Shown here piece after piece: positions 8,309 through 17,126 of a stretch of DNA of 64,000 bases. The translations under genes and the position numbers were made by a program. The stretch spans positions 1 through 64,000 of the forward strand of contig JAFSYK010000096.1 of assembly GCA_017449975.1 (NCBI GenBank), in the 5' to 3' direction. Each line of letters opens with the position of its first letter. Position 1 is the first letter of the stretch. The DNA comes from Bacteroidales bacterium. Its GTDB lineage: Bacteria; Bacteroidota; Bacteroidia; Bacteroidales; P3. The notes below the pieces were generated by a model that was not told the origin of the DNA, did no database searches, and saw only the letters and a program-made list of their open reading frames with translations.

Positions 8309-9670
8309 TCAACACTGTAGTTTCTTTGAGAGGGTTAGACGGCCTTCACTGAACCGTATGCGCCAACGGGTTCCGACATACTCTGGTTCGGCATTGCGCA
8401 ACAAAATAAGGTATGTAAAGCAAAAATACAAGCCATAGGTATCCACCAAAGAGATACCGATACCCATCACCAAAAAGATGTACAGGAATCCCCTCGCTAA
8501 ACATTTATCGGAATAGGTGTAGCGCCGAGGTAGATAATGCCGCATAAAGGCAAAATACCACGCAAAGAATAGCAGAAAACCCACCAAACCTATCTGTGCC
8601 AGTACATCGACGTACATATTGTCGGCATCATAGCCAAAACCCATTTCGGTAAAATTATCTCTTCCTGTACCAATGCCCGCCAACAGATGCTGTGGAATCA
8701 CCGTAGTAAAAAGACCCTCCATGGTAATCAAACGCCCATGTCCGCCATCCTCCACGACAGAATCGACCGTCATTTCTTTTTGGTCGTTCAAGTCACCACC
8801 CAGCGTATACAAGAGTGCCAATATACCAAAAACAGCACCGCCAAGAAGAATATTCTTCCAATTCAAGCCTCGTGACAAGACAGGCAACAGCATAATGACC
8901 ACCGCCATAGCTAACATCGTGGTGCGACTGCCGCACAGCATAACCGGTATCAAATTTACCATTGATACGGCCCCCATCCATATCTTCTTCTGGCGGAACG
9001 CCTCCGCATACAGAATAACAAAATTCAACGCCATAACACGGGCAGCGATATTGGGGTTCACACCCGGCATCACAGACAAGTGCAACGTCGCCTTCTTCGG
9101 ACCCACTCGTAATGTAGAGCCTTCATGCTCCACATAAAACGGGTGCAGCAACGCAATTGCTGTGAAGAGAACGGTGGAACCGAGGGCAATCCACACCACA
9201 CACTTTCGGCTGAACTCCATGTTCTCAATCTTCAAAACCGAGCCGATAATCATTAGAGAGAGACTCGCCGCAATCTTGATACTAGGGAATGCATCACCCG
9301 ACACCGCTCGAAAGCCAGTCCATAAGAACCAGAACAACAGCGGTATGGCAATATATATGTACACGGGAAATCCCCACAATATTGCATACTGGTGTTTTCG
9401 TCGGGTAACGTACAACGAGACAATTAGCAGGAATAGGTAAAAAAAGTGGGTTAATCCCGGGATAATCAAGAAGCCATTGTGCCAGGAGCTAAGATAGAGC
9501 AAGGGGATGATAGCCGCGGGATTAAAAATAAGCGGTGCGGACAATACCGCCAACAACGCCAACGGAACAATACCCGACACATTACTCAGAACGAGTCCGG
9601 CACTGAGAAACACTATCGCATAATAGAAAGCATCCCTCTTGGAGATTTTAAATTTCAAAGGCAACTCCAT
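8309..9670 (-). CDS. O-antigen polymerase/ligase family membrane protein
   Basis: A 453-residue protein with about ten or more hydrophobic helices, typical of the Wzy/WaaL (Wzy_C) superfamily. The family's large periplasmic loop is recognisable near residues 290-350, with HGRLITMEGLF and LAGIGTGRDNF, then DADNMYVDVLAQIG leading into the last helices. It would either polymerise lipid-linked repeat units or ligate the glycan to lipid A core; sequence alone does not separate these. It follows wecC with a 38-base gap and precedes the two glycosyltransferases. Two more members of the superfamily occur in this window and resemble each other more than this one. Confidence 0.85.
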   Translation of the reverse strand: MELPLKFKISKRDAFYYAIVFLSAGLVLSNVSGIVPLALLAVLSAPLIFNPAAIIPLLYLSSWHNGFLIIPGLTHFFYLFLLIVSLYVTRRKHQYAILWGFPVYIYIAIPLLFWFLWTGFRAVSGDAFPSIKIAASLSLMIIGSVLKIENMEFSRKCVVWIALGSTVLFTAIALLHPFYVEHEGSTLRVGPKKATLHLSVMPGVNPNIAARVMALNFVILYAEAFRQKKIWMGAVSMVNLIPVMLCGSRTTMLAMAVVIMLLPVLSRGLNWKNILLGGAVFGILALLYTLGGDLNDQKEMTVDSVVEDGGHGRLITMEGLFTTVIPQHLLAGIGTGRDNFTEMGFGYDADNMYVDVLAQIGLVGFLLFFAWYFAFMRHYLPRRYTYSDKCLARGFLYIFLVMGIGISLVDTYGLYFCFTYLILLRNAEPEYVGTRWRIRFSEGRLTLSKKLQC

Positions 9671-9708
9671 AGGATACTTTGTTACGATAGCGGTCTAAAT
9701 GGGAGATA

Positions 9709-10932
9709 TTAAATATGGAAGACGCCTTCGAGCGGGCAAATATTCTGACAATCAAATATCACCTTGTCGCTGATACGACTCCAATCTTCACGTATGTGGT
9801 GATGCTTGACCATGATGACAATCATCTTGACATCAGCCAAGAAACGATCGAAGTCATGATACTGGTTCTGTGCAATATCCCTTTCGACAAAGGGGTCGAA
9901 GGTCTTGAATTGCGGCGTTGCACCGTTGACCTTCAAACTGAGCAGCTGGGCCGTAGGACTCTCGCGCACGTCGTCGACATCCTCCTTGTAGGTCAAACCA
10001 TAGAGACCCACCTGGCCGAAGTCGGTGATGCCTTTTTGCTTCATGATATCCTGGATGCGCTCCAGAATAAAGGCCGGCTGGCTGGCATTGGTGCGCATGC
10101 TGGCGCCAATAACATTTGTCAGTTCGGGATAGTCGCCCACCAAGAACCACGGGTCGACAGGGATGCAGTGTCCTCCGACACCGGGGCCCGGCTGCAGGAT
10201 GTTGACACGAGGGTGCATATTGCAGATGCGGATAATCTCGTAGACATCCATGTTGTCGTGACGGCAGATGCGCGCCAACTCGTTGGCAAAAGCGATGTTG
10301 ACAGCACGGAACGTATTCTCGACCACCTTGGTCATCTCGGCGGTACGGATGTCGGTGACCACGATTTCACCTTGACAGAAGGAGGCGTAGTACTGCTTGA
10401 CCCGCTCTCCCACCTCACGGTTGTCGGCACCGATGGTGCGGTTGTTGTGGAGCAACTCGTAAATCATATTGCCTGGGATGATACGCTCGGGGGCATGGAC
10501 CAGATGGATGTCGGCACCCACCTTAAAACCAGCCTTTTCCACCTCGGGACGTACATACCGGTCAATGGTTCCCGGACTGATGGTGGACTCGATGACAACG
10601 ACAGCGCCTTTGTGGCAGACCTGCAACACATTGCGTACCGCCGCGACGACATAGGTCGCATCAACCTGCTTGGTCTCCTCGTCATAGGGGGTAGGAACCG
10701 AGACGATGTACATATCCGTTTTCTCATACGATGTGGAGAAGCGGATGCCGGCGCGTACCGCGTTCTGGAACAATTCATCCAAACCCTCCTCGCTAAAAGT
10801 CGTATGTCCACTATTGAGGCGCTCCACCACTTTCTCGTTATAATCGGTACCGACAACTTCCACTCCGTGGGAAGCCATCATCAATGCTGTAGGCAGTCCA
10901 ATGTAGCCCAATCCAATTACATTGACAAACAT
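9709..10932 (-). CDS. wecC: UDP-N-acetyl-D-mannosamine dehydrogenase
   Basis: Oxidises UDP-ManNAc twice with NAD to UDP-ManNAcA. The Rossmann motif GLGYIGL lies at 7-13, and the active-site Lys in MTKVVENTFRAVNIAFANE is near residue 202. The catalytic Cys sits in PGVGGHCIPVDPW (Cys256), and LYGLTYKEDVDDVRESP lies in the C-terminal NAD/UDP domain. Length 407 is normal. It partners with the epimerase WecB at 17127-18299 and the transferase WecG at 16311-17018. It is the first gene of the minus-strand run that continues down to the C10 peptidase. UDP-glucose dehydrogenase is the main alternative, but VNIAFANELA and overall pattern fit WecC better. Confidence 0.93.
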   Translation of the reverse strand: MFVNVIGLGYIGLPTALMMASHGVEVVGTDYNEKVVERLNSGHTTFSEEGLDELFQNAVRAGIRFSTSYEKTDMYIVSVPTPYDEETKQVDATYVVAAVRNVLQVCHKGAVVVIESTISPGTIDRYVRPEVEKAGFKVGADIHLVHAPERIIPGNMIYELLHNNRTIGADNREVGERVKQYYASFCQGEIVVTDIRTAEMTKVVENTFRAVNIAFANELARICRHDNMDVYEIIRICNMHPRVNILQPGPGVGGHCIPVDPWFLVGDYPELTNVIGASMRTNASQPAFILERIQDIMKQKGITDFGQVGLYGLTYKEDVDDVRESPTAQLLSLKVNGATPQFKTFDPFVERDIAQNQYHDFDRFLADVKMIVIMVKHHHIREDWSRISDKVIFDCQNICPLEGVFHI

Positions 10933-10946
10933 ATTCTTCTTATTTG

Positions 10947-10954
10947 CAAAAATA
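10947..10954 (-). promoter_or_regulatory. Candidate -7 box for wecC
   Basis: On the minus strand this reads TATTTTTG, matching TAnnTTTG. It would place transcription start only a few bases before the wecC ATG. A second match, TAAATTTG, lies upstream at 10995-11002 and would give a longer leader. Which is used cannot be decided here. Confidence 0.4.
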
Positions 10955-10965
10955 TAAATACATTA

Positions 10966-10982
10966 CAGCGCACAATGCGCTG
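10966..10982. promoter_or_regulatory. Short perfect inverted repeat in divergent promoter region
   Basis: CAGCGCA and TGCGCTG form a perfect 7-bp inverted repeat separated by CAA. It sits in the 133-base region between divergent wecC and the toroid-protein gene, just upstream of the nearer wecC -7 box. It could be an operator or a small hairpin. Confidence 0.35.
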
Positions 10983-11065
10983 ATATTTTAGTTGCAAATT
11001 TACATAAAATTCCCTTAATACTAAAGTATACTAACAATAAAGTCTTTTCTAAATCGTTATAACTA

Positions 11066-12274
11066 ATGATGAATGATTTAGCATTATCGGAAACCATTTC
11101 GCAACTGCATGATTATTGCAGCGATAGAGACTATAAAGGTCACGACGTGGCCGACAGTGTCGACTGTTGGCTGATGACCCATACCTCGATAGGGAAAAAC
11201 AACCTGATACGCTTTGGTTTTCTGCAGTTGACAGGACACCGACTGGGGTACATCAACATGCGTCCCCTGATGCGCATACCCACCTACCATAACGGGAAAG
11301 GCATCGCACTGTTTCTCAATGCTTACTGCAATCTCTATGAAGTCGCATGCACCGACGAGCAAAAGGCTCCCCTGTCCAAAGCGGTCTGCTTGGAAAAAAT
11401 CAATTATCTGGGACACTTGCTGTTGACGCAACGTCACAAAGCAGATAAAGGCGCTGGCTGGGGCTATCCTACCACATGGCAAGCCAGAAACTTTCAATTC
11501 CCCGCCAACACCCCGACGGCCGTCGCCTCGTCGTTTGCAGTGGACGCGCTGCTTCACGCCTATACGCTGACAAAAGAGGATGCTTTCAAAAACGCAGCTC
11601 TTGAAACGGCGACATTTGTCCTGCAAGACCTACACCGCACGCCCTACAAAGAGGGATTTATGTTCTCCTACTCGCAGTACAGCGGGAATGACACAGTATA
11701 CAACGCCTCCCTGCTGGCCGCCAGAATCCTGCTGCAATGCTATCAGTATGAGCACAATGAAGAATACCTGAACCTTGCCCAGACAGCCATCGAAACCTGT
11801 GTGCGCGACCAAGCGGCCGACGGCAGCTGGAAATACGGACTGTTGCCCGTACAGACATGGATTGACAACTTCCATACCGGCTACAATTTGGAGGCTATCT
11901 GGGAATACAAACATATCACTGGATCTGACCGATATGACGACTGCCTGAAACGTGGCGCCGACTTTATGCTACAGCATCATTTCGATGCGAACGGCGTTCC
12001 CAAATATTACCACAACAAGCAGTACCCCATTGACATACACTGTTGCGGATCGCTATTCCCCATGCTGTACAAGCTGGGCCTCTACGAAGAAAATGCAACA
12101 CTGGCTCGCAACGTCTATGACTGGACGATGGACAACATGTGGTCGAAGCGGAAACACTATTTCTACTTCCAACACCACAAATGGTTTGCCAACAAGGCGT
12201 CGCTGATGCGTTGGAGTCAAGCCTTTATGATGAATGCGCTATCCTACTACGAAAAATCAAAACTGGGCGTATGA
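11066..12274 (+). CDS. Predicted alpha/alpha-toroid protein of polysaccharide locus, function unknown
   Basis: A 402-residue soluble protein without signal peptide. It has a repeated helix-pair pattern with aromatic-rich segments (WGYPTTWQARNFQF, DGSWKYGLLPVQTWIDNFHTG), as in six-hairpin glycosidase-like or terpenoid-cyclase-like toroid folds. Conserved-looking His, Cys and Trp residues cluster near the C-terminal IDIHCCGSLFPML. It starts the plus-strand cassette, and its TGA overlaps the next gene's ATG (ATGA), so the two are translationally coupled. The deacetylase partner suggests a role in sugar or glycan modification, but I do not recognise a specific activity. Confidence 0.7.
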   Translation: MMNDLALSETISQLHDYCSDRDYKGHDVADSVDCWLMTHTSIGKNNLIRFGFLQLTGHRLGYINMRPLMRIPTYHNGKGIALFLNAYCNLYEVACTDEQKAPLSKAVCLEKINYLGHLLLTQRHKADKGAGWGYPTTWQARNFQFPANTPTAVASSFAVDALLHAYTLTKEDAFKNAALETATFVLQDLHRTPYKEGFMFSYSQYSGNDTVYNASLLAARILLQCYQYEHNEEYLNLAQTAIETCVRDQAADGSWKYGLLPVQTWIDNFHTGYNLEAIWEYKHITGSDRYDDCLKRGADFMLQHHFDANGVPKYYHNKQYPIDIHCCGSLFPMLYKLGLYEENATLARNVYDWTMDNMWSKRKHYFYFQHHKWFANKASLMRWSQAFMMNALSYYEKSKLGV

Positions 12275-13257
12275 AAATATTGCTAACCTTGGACTATGAA
12301 TTGTTCCTCGGATTGCGAACCGGATCGGTGGAGAAATGTCTGGTGGAGCCGATGCACAAGTTGTTGCAAAAGGTGGATGCATTCGACGCCAAATTCACCT
12401 TGTTTGCCGACGCCGCCTATCTGTATAAACTGAAAGCGTTGTCAGGAAGCCAGCCTGCGCTGAAGCATGACCTACAAACCGTTACAAAAGAATTGCAGAC
12501 GTTGGTTAAAGCGGGCCACGACGTACAGTTACATATCCATCCACAGTGGTACTATTCCACCTTCGACGGCAACAACTGGACACTTGACCAACAGCACTAC
12601 AAACTGACGGACGTGCCCAAAGAAGAGGCGGCCATTCTGTTCAAGAATAGCAAGGCGTTGCTGGACGAGATTGTAGGGTACAAGACCCACGCATTCCGAG
12701 CCGGCGGTTTCTCCGCACAGCCTTTCGAAGACATCAAGCCGTTATTTTTGGAGAACGGTATCACGGTGGACTCGTCGGCATGCCCAGGCACCCGATACAA
12801 CTCCGACCACCAGCAATACGACTACCTCGGCTGTCCCCAGTTGTCGCGATACACATTTGAGGACGACCTGGCGGTGGAGGTGAGAGAGGGACGGTTCACA
12901 GAGATACCCTTGAACATGTATCCTGTCTCACCGACCTTTTACTGGCGACTGGTGCTGACCCGCCTTTTGAAGAGCAAAAAACACCTGAAAATCGGCGATG
13001 GCGACAGTGTAAAGACCGCAACGGATAGCATTGTAGAGCGACTGACCCGACGCGCCCTTTCGCTCTCCACCATTGACGGACTGAAAATCAGCTATCTTTA
13101 TGACAGTCTGCGAAAGGCCGAGAAGCGCGGCGATGAATTATTCTGCGTGATTGGTCATCCGAAACTGGCAACCCCCTACTCTATCGAGGCTTTAGGCAGA
13201 TTCTGCAGCAAGGCCGTCAAGGATGGTCACCAATTTACCACGATTGCAAACATATAA
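12271..13257 (+). CDS. Polysaccharide deacetylase-like (WalW-type) protein
   Basis: Predicted carbohydrate deacetylase fold (NodB-like barrel). The start at the ATGA overlap with the preceding gene is chosen over a far-upstream in-frame start that would overlap it by over 130 bases. The N-terminal LTLDYELFLG (5-14) corresponds to the first metal/catalytic motif. HDVQLHIHPQW (83-93) supplies the His-x-His pattern, and HAFRAGGFS (about 142-150) matches the Arg motif. At 328 residues it is somewhat longer than minimal NodB domains. It has no signal peptide, so it probably acts on a cytoplasmic nucleotide-sugar or lipid-linked substrate. It is 12 bases before the AAC(3)-like gene. Confidence 0.75.
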   Translation: MKILLTLDYELFLGLRTGSVEKCLVEPMHKLLQKVDAFDAKFTLFADAAYLYKLKALSGSQPALKHDLQTVTKELQTLVKAGHDVQLHIHPQWYYSTFDGNNWTLDQQHYKLTDVPKEEAAILFKNSKALLDEIVGYKTHAFRAGGFSAQPFEDIKPLFLENGITVDSSACPGTRYNSDHQQYDYLGCPQLSRYTFEDDLAVEVREGRFTEIPLNMYPVSPTFYWRLVLTRLLKSKKHLKIGDGDSVKTATDSIVERLTRRALSLSTIDGLKISYLYDSLRKAEKRGDELFCVIGHPKLATPYSIEALGRFCSKAVKDGHQFTTIANI

Positions 13258-13269
13258 ACATACCACATA

Positions 13270-14202
13270 ATGAAGAAGCTGTTAGTTAGTCTTATGCCGG
13301 CTTTTGTAATAAACTGGCTCAGAAACATAAAAGAAAAGAGAGATTTGGCCAAATCCGACCGCTTGAAAAAAGAGAAGACGCTGTCGAAAGAGGAGATTCT
13401 GGATGTGCTCAGGAAATGCGGCATTGACAGCGACATCTATCTCCACACGTCGCTGCGTAAAATAGGCTACGCCATCGACGGCGGCAAGGAATGGATTGCG
13501 GAGGTCATCTGCGACCTGGTCGATCTGGAGAAGCACACGCTACTCGTTTCCGCCCTGCCTTTCCGCACCACCATGAAAGAATTCCTCGACGCCACCACCG
13601 ACTTGGACATACGTACAGCCCCCAACGCCATGGGTGCCGTCAACAACATCATCATGGGCAAGGCGGGTGCCGTCCGATCCCTGCACCCCACCCACTCCAC
13701 CGTGGCCATTGGAAAGGATGCCGATTACTATGTCAACGAACACCATCTGGACACGACGCCATTCGGCCCGCACAGCCCCTATTACAAACTCATGGAGCGC
13801 AACGGTAAGATTCTTCTGTTCGGCGTCGATCTAGACAGCATGACTTTTACCCATGTGATTGAGGACCTTATCGGTGACCTCTACCCCGTGAATGTATATA
13901 CTAAAAAGAGTTATACGGTTGCCGTCACCGACACAAAGGGCGAGGTGCATCAGGTTGTCACCAAATGCCACAACCCGGAGGCCTCCTCCATGCGGGCGTG
14001 CAACTCCATCCGCGAGGATTTGATCGCATCAGGTGCCATGAAAACTTTCCCCCTGGGAACCAGCGAAGTGTCGATTATCGACGCAAAGGGTTATGTACGA
14101 ACGGCCGCGGAACTGCTGTTGAAAGGAAAATCTATCTACGGCAACCTGCACATCACCGACGAGACCCGACAGAAAATCAACGAACTACTCTCCAACCTCT
14201 AA
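13270..14202 (+). CDS. AAC(3)-family N-acyltransferase
   Basis: Homologue of aminoglycoside 3-N-acetyltransferases. In polysaccharide loci such proteins are thought to acylate amino sugars using acyl-CoA. The family signature HPTHS (139-143), with the catalytic His, and TPFGPHSP (163-170) are intact. LLFGVDLDSMTFTHVIED (about 183-200) fits the family's central region. The length of 310 is slightly above the usual 260-290 because of a basic helical N-terminus (residues 1-45). The gene lies in a cassette with a deacetylase and a MaoC-like hydratase, so sugar acylation is much more likely than drug resistance. Confidence 0.83.
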   Translation: MKKLLVSLMPAFVINWLRNIKEKRDLAKSDRLKKEKTLSKEEILDVLRKCGIDSDIYLHTSLRKIGYAIDGGKEWIAEVICDLVDLEKHTLLVSALPFRTTMKEFLDATTDLDIRTAPNAMGAVNNIIMGKAGAVRSLHPTHSTVAIGKDADYYVNEHHLDTTPFGPHSPYYKLMERNGKILLFGVDLDSMTFTHVIEDLIGDLYPVNVYTKKSYTVAVTDTKGEVHQVVTKCHNPEASSMRACNSIREDLIASGAMKTFPLGTSEVSIIDAKGYVRTAAELLLKGKSIYGNLHITDETRQKINELLSNL

Positions 14203-14214
14203 CCTATTACAACG

Positions 14215-14625
14215 ATGAGTGACTTTTTCGTAGGACAGAGCGCCTCGATGTCAAAACAATTTAGCCAGGAAGAAGTGGATGCTTTTTCCAAGATGAGCCT
14301 GGACATCAACCCCATACACCTCGATGAGGCCTACGCCGCCAAGACACTGTTTGGCAGACGCATCATACATGGTTTTCTCAGTGGATCACTGATTAGCGCC
14401 GTCATCGGCAACATACTCCCTGGCGAAGGTGCCATCTACCTCCATCAGGACATGGATTTTCGGAAACCCGCCTATACCGACGATGTCCTGACGGCAACAG
14501 TAACCGTTGAACGCATCAATCCCGAGAAACACATCCTGTATCTCAACACGGTGTGCACCAACGAAAAGAAAGAGGTTGTAATTGAAGGCAGTGCTGTAGT
14601 GAAATACTACCCCAAAGACAAATAA
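14215..14625 (+). CDS. MaoC-like (R)-specific enoyl-CoA hydratase
   Basis: A 136-residue single hot-dog-fold protein. The hydratase 2 motif is complete: Asp30, NPIH (32-35) and IIHGFLSGSL (50-59). Family members such as PhaJ hydrate trans-2-enoyl-CoA to (R)-3-hydroxyacyl-CoA. It ends the four-gene plus-strand cassette, 12 bases after the AAC(3)-like gene, and converges on the deacetylase gene 7 bases away. A hydratase directly after an N-acyltransferase suggests that the transferred group could be a 3-hydroxyacyl chain; that is inference. Confidence 0.85.
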   Translation: MSDFFVGQSASMSKQFSQEEVDAFSKMSLDINPIHLDEAYAAKTLFGRRIIHGFLSGSLISAVIGNILPGEGAIYLHQDMDFRKPAYTDDVLTATVTVERINPEKHILYLNTVCTNEKKEVVIEGSAVVKYYPKDK

Positions 14626-14632
14626 GTCACTT

Positions 14633-15484
14633 TCAAATGGCCACTACAGGCACCGATGTCCAGTCAATCCTTGCTGCAGCCGTTTCGATATCGGTAAAAC
14701 GGTAGTCTGACAAATACTTACGGAGCTTTTTCTCTGCGCCCTTCAATCCCACATACGATTTGAAGCGGCGTTTCAAGGGCAGACCCTCCAGCATGGGCTG
14801 TTCCGCATCCAAGTCACGCGGATGAATATAGCTCAACAGGTAATCACCACACTGCTTGGAGAAGCGATTGATAAGGCAGTACGGCAGGAGCCTAAAATAA
14901 CCGCCGCCACTAAAAACCAAAGACTTTCCCATTATCCGTTTAGCACTAATCGGGAACTCCTTCATTTCAACCCCATTGTGGGTGATGATGCTAGGCTCGG
15001 CATCGCCACCAAAAGAAGGCATACCCCCGTGTGCATGGGTGGCTGGGAACACTGACGAATCGTATTTTATACCCGCCTCGGAAAGAATTTCAAACGCCCA
15101 AGCCTCGGACTCGCGGATGGAATAGCCCGGAGCACGGAAACACTCCACCTTTTGTCCTGTGATATCTTCCAGCAATTTGATAGACGATGTCACATCTTCC
15201 CTGAAAGATTCTCGACTCTGCTTCCACACCAGCTGATGATTCATTGTGTGGGTACCTATCTGATACTTTTCCGCTATACGGCGCACCACATCGGGATAAG
15301 TCTTGGCAATCCAACCCAAGATGAAAAAAGTAGCCTTGGTATTCGTCTCCTCCAGAAGTTGAAAGATGCGATCCATATTGCCATAGATACGGGTCTCGAA
15401 ACCGTTCCACTGTTCCTCACCTTCTGTGGCACCGAAATCAAGCAGATGAAACCACTCTTCTATATCAAATGAAAGTACATTCAT
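14633..15484 (-). CDS. Polysaccharide deacetylase (DUF3473-type, exopolysaccharide-associated)
   Basis: NodB-fold deacetylase of the type that carries an exopolysaccharide-specific C-terminal extension. The first motif is SFDIEEWF (5-12), with the catalytic Asp. The zinc-binding HTMNH is at 79-83, and FRAPGYSIRE (116-125) is the third motif. SYIHPRDLD near residue 220 matches the late His motif. It has 283 residues and no signal peptide. Its ATG overlaps the TGA of the GNAT gene, making it the third gene of the wecG operon. It probably N-deacetylates a sugar residue of the glycan intermediate. Confidence 0.85.
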   Translation of the reverse strand: MNVLSFDIEEWFHLLDFGATEGEEQWNGFETRIYGNMDRIFQLLEETNTKATFFILGWIAKTYPDVVRRIAEKYQIGTHTMNHQLVWKQSRESFREDVTSSIKLLEDITGQKVECFRAPGYSIRESEAWAFEILSEAGIKYDSSVFPATHAHGGMPSFGGDAEPSIITHNGVEMKEFPISAKRIMGKSLVFSGGGYFRLLPYCLINRFSKQCGDYLLSYIHPRDLDAEQPMLEGLPLKRRFKSYVGLKGAEKKLRKYLSDYRFTDIETAAARIDWTSVPVVAI

Positions 15485-16314
15485 GCGACATCAAAATCTA
15501 TTAGTTCAAAGAAAACGTTATCACTTGTCATTTGCGGCAAAGTACCACCCGTCAAATCCCTGAAGATGAGATTAAAGGGAGAACGTTTAATAAATTTGGG
15601 CAATGAGAAATAGAAACCTTTACGCAACTCCACTCCATAACCAATATAAAGGTTGAGCGGACGGAAGCGCAGTTTCGGCAACGAGACCATCTCCGCCCCA
15701 TTGTGGCAGACTAATTTCTTACATCCCACAGCGATGGGCCCCGTAATGATCTCGTCATTTTTGTAGTATTTCATCGAGGGGTTACGCAAACGCCATCCCA
15801 AAGTATCCTGATCCCAAAAATGGCTGAAAGTATAGGTACGTTGGGGATAGATACAGGTGCCGAAGCCAACCTTGAGCGTCAAAGAACCCACCAAATTGAA
15901 ATGTAGGTTTTTTAAAAAATTATGTGTGCTGTTGGCATTGGCCACACCAACAACAAATTGATAACCATTCTCGGCTGCATATTGATAGGTCTGTTCCGCC
16001 AAGACAGTAAACAAGCGCTTTCCCCGATGGTCGGGATGTGTGACGGTATTCAAGGACAAAAGACCCAAGGTTTTCCGACCTTGGATATTCAGATAGATGG
16101 GCATTGCAACATAGTGCGCCGCCAAAATATCGTCAGCGTAGGCATTGAATCCAACAATTTGACCCACTGGATTCTCCGCATACATCCATTTGACATAATC
16201 AAAACTGAATTTGTCGGCGTGCTTCTCAAACACCAACTGCAGCAGCGCTTGGGACTCTCGCAAGGCTGCATCATCCGTACGAACCTGTTCTATGCGGTAG
16301 CCGTTGTAATTCAT
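15481..16314 (-). CDS. GNAT family N-acetyltransferase
   Basis: A 277-residue acyltransferase. The acetyl-CoA pyrophosphate-binding motif is HPDHRGKRLF (93-102), preceded by the beta-strand LGLLSLNTVT and followed by GYQFVVGVANANS. The C-terminal 120 residues are additional and may define the substrate. The start at 16314 is chosen because it makes an ATGA overlap with the wecG stop; an ATG two codons upstream (16320) is possible. It sits between wecG and a deacetylase, all coupled by 4-base overlaps, so it probably modifies the same sugar. Confidence 0.82.
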   Translation of the reverse strand: MNYNGYRIEQVRTDDAALRESQALLQLVFEKHADKFSFDYVKWMYAENPVGQIVGFNAYADDILAAHYVAMPIYLNIQGRKTLGLLSLNTVTHPDHRGKRLFTVLAEQTYQYAAENGYQFVVGVANANSTHNFLKNLHFNLVGSLTLKVGFGTCIYPQRTYTFSHFWDQDTLGWRLRNPSMKYYKNDEIITGPIAVGCKKLVCHNGAEMVSLPKLRFRPLNLYIGYGVELRKGFYFSLPKFIKRSPFNLIFRDLTGGTLPQMTSDNVFFELIDFDVA

Positions 16315-17018
16315 ATACATCCCAGCTTAATTTTAACCATCACCCACAAATCCTGCACAAAACGTTTCCATTTCTTGAGATCAGTCATCACGCGGTATGG
16401 GCCTTCCAGATTGTGCTTAATCCACCATTCCGGTGCTCGTTTCATACGACCCGTATAGACATCGAAACTACCACCGAGACCTTGGTATATAGCCGGATGC
16501 AGCGACTGCATACGTTCCATCAACAATTCCTGCTTGGGGGATCCCATTGCCACAAATACAACATCTGGTTTTTTTGTGGCAATATCATCAATAAGCGCCT
16601 TCTCATCTTGGTCACTCATATAACCATTACGATAGCCGGCAATGTGTATGCCCGGAAAATCTTTTTGCAACTTCTCCACCACAGTATCTATCACCTCTTG
16701 CTTGCCACCAACCAAGTAGAAAGTGGAGTCTTTATATTTTCGTGACACGATATCAAGCCACAATTCGCACCCCGGAATCTTTGTCGCATTTTTGATGCCT
16801 CTTTTTTTAAGCACCTCAACCGCGGCAATGCCGTCTGCATAGCCCACATTACGGTTGATAATAGACACCATCTCCTCACTTGAACGTCCCACCTTCCCCG
16901 CATTCATGGCGATAAGGATACATTTCTTTTTATCCGCGTAATCCACCACCTCATCCTTGGATACAAAAGGGAAAAGCGTGACGCCATTTTTCAAAACAAT
17001 GCGCTGAATTTCTGACAT
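16311..17018 (-). CDS. wecG: WecG/TagA/CpsF family glycosyltransferase (GT26)
   Basis: Transfers a mannosamine-type sugar (ManNAcA in WecG, ManNAc in TagA) to lipid-linked GlcNAc at the inner face of the membrane. The family motifs are clear: ADGIAAV (61-67), MGSPKQE (158-164) and the GGSFDVYTGRMKRAPEWW block near 185-202. Length is 235 from the chosen start at 17018; a start 14 codons earlier is possible but lacks support. The presence of wecB, wecC and a WecA-like gene in the same window favours ManNAcA as donor. It is the first gene of a three-gene operon with its own promoter box at 17072-17079. Confidence 0.88.
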   Translation of the reverse strand: MSEIQRIVLKNGVTLFPFVSKDEVVDYADKKKCILIAMNAGKVGRSSEEMVSIINRNVGYADGIAAVEVLKKRGIKNATKIPGCELWLDIVSRKYKDSTFYLVGGKQEVIDTVVEKLQKDFPGIHIAGYRNGYMSDQDEKALIDDIATKKPDVVFVAMGSPKQELLMERMQSLHPAIYQGLGGSFDVYTGRMKRAPEWWIKHNLEGPYRVMTDLKKWKRFVQDLWVMVKIKLGCI

Positions 17019-17071
17019 ACTTAAATGGTAGCAATACAACAAATGCCGGCGCACCTGCACCAGATATTTTG

Positions 17072-17079
17072 CAAAGATA
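17072..17079 (-). promoter_or_regulatory. Candidate -7 box for the wecG operon
   Basis: The minus strand reads TATCTTTG, a full match to TAnnTTTG, about 54 bases before the wecG ATG. It lies directly beyond the wecB terminator hairpin, so the order terminator, promoter, gene is consistent. Confidence 0.6.
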
Positions 17080-17093
17080 ATAAAAAATTAAGA

Positions 17094-17115
17094 AAAAGCG
17101 AAATTCATCGCTTTT
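17094..17115 (-). terminator. Rho-independent terminator of wecB
   Basis: On the minus strand AAAAGCGA pairs with TCGCTTTT around a 6-base loop, followed by a T-rich run with two T tracts. It lies 12 bases past the wecB stop codon. Confidence 0.7.
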
Positions 17116-17126
17116 CTCGTCGGACT

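Noticed and set aside
13270-14202. Aminoglycoside resistance gene
   Set aside because: The AAC(3) fold is present, but the gene sits in a sugar-modification cassette with a deacetylase and a hydratase, so drug resistance is not supported.
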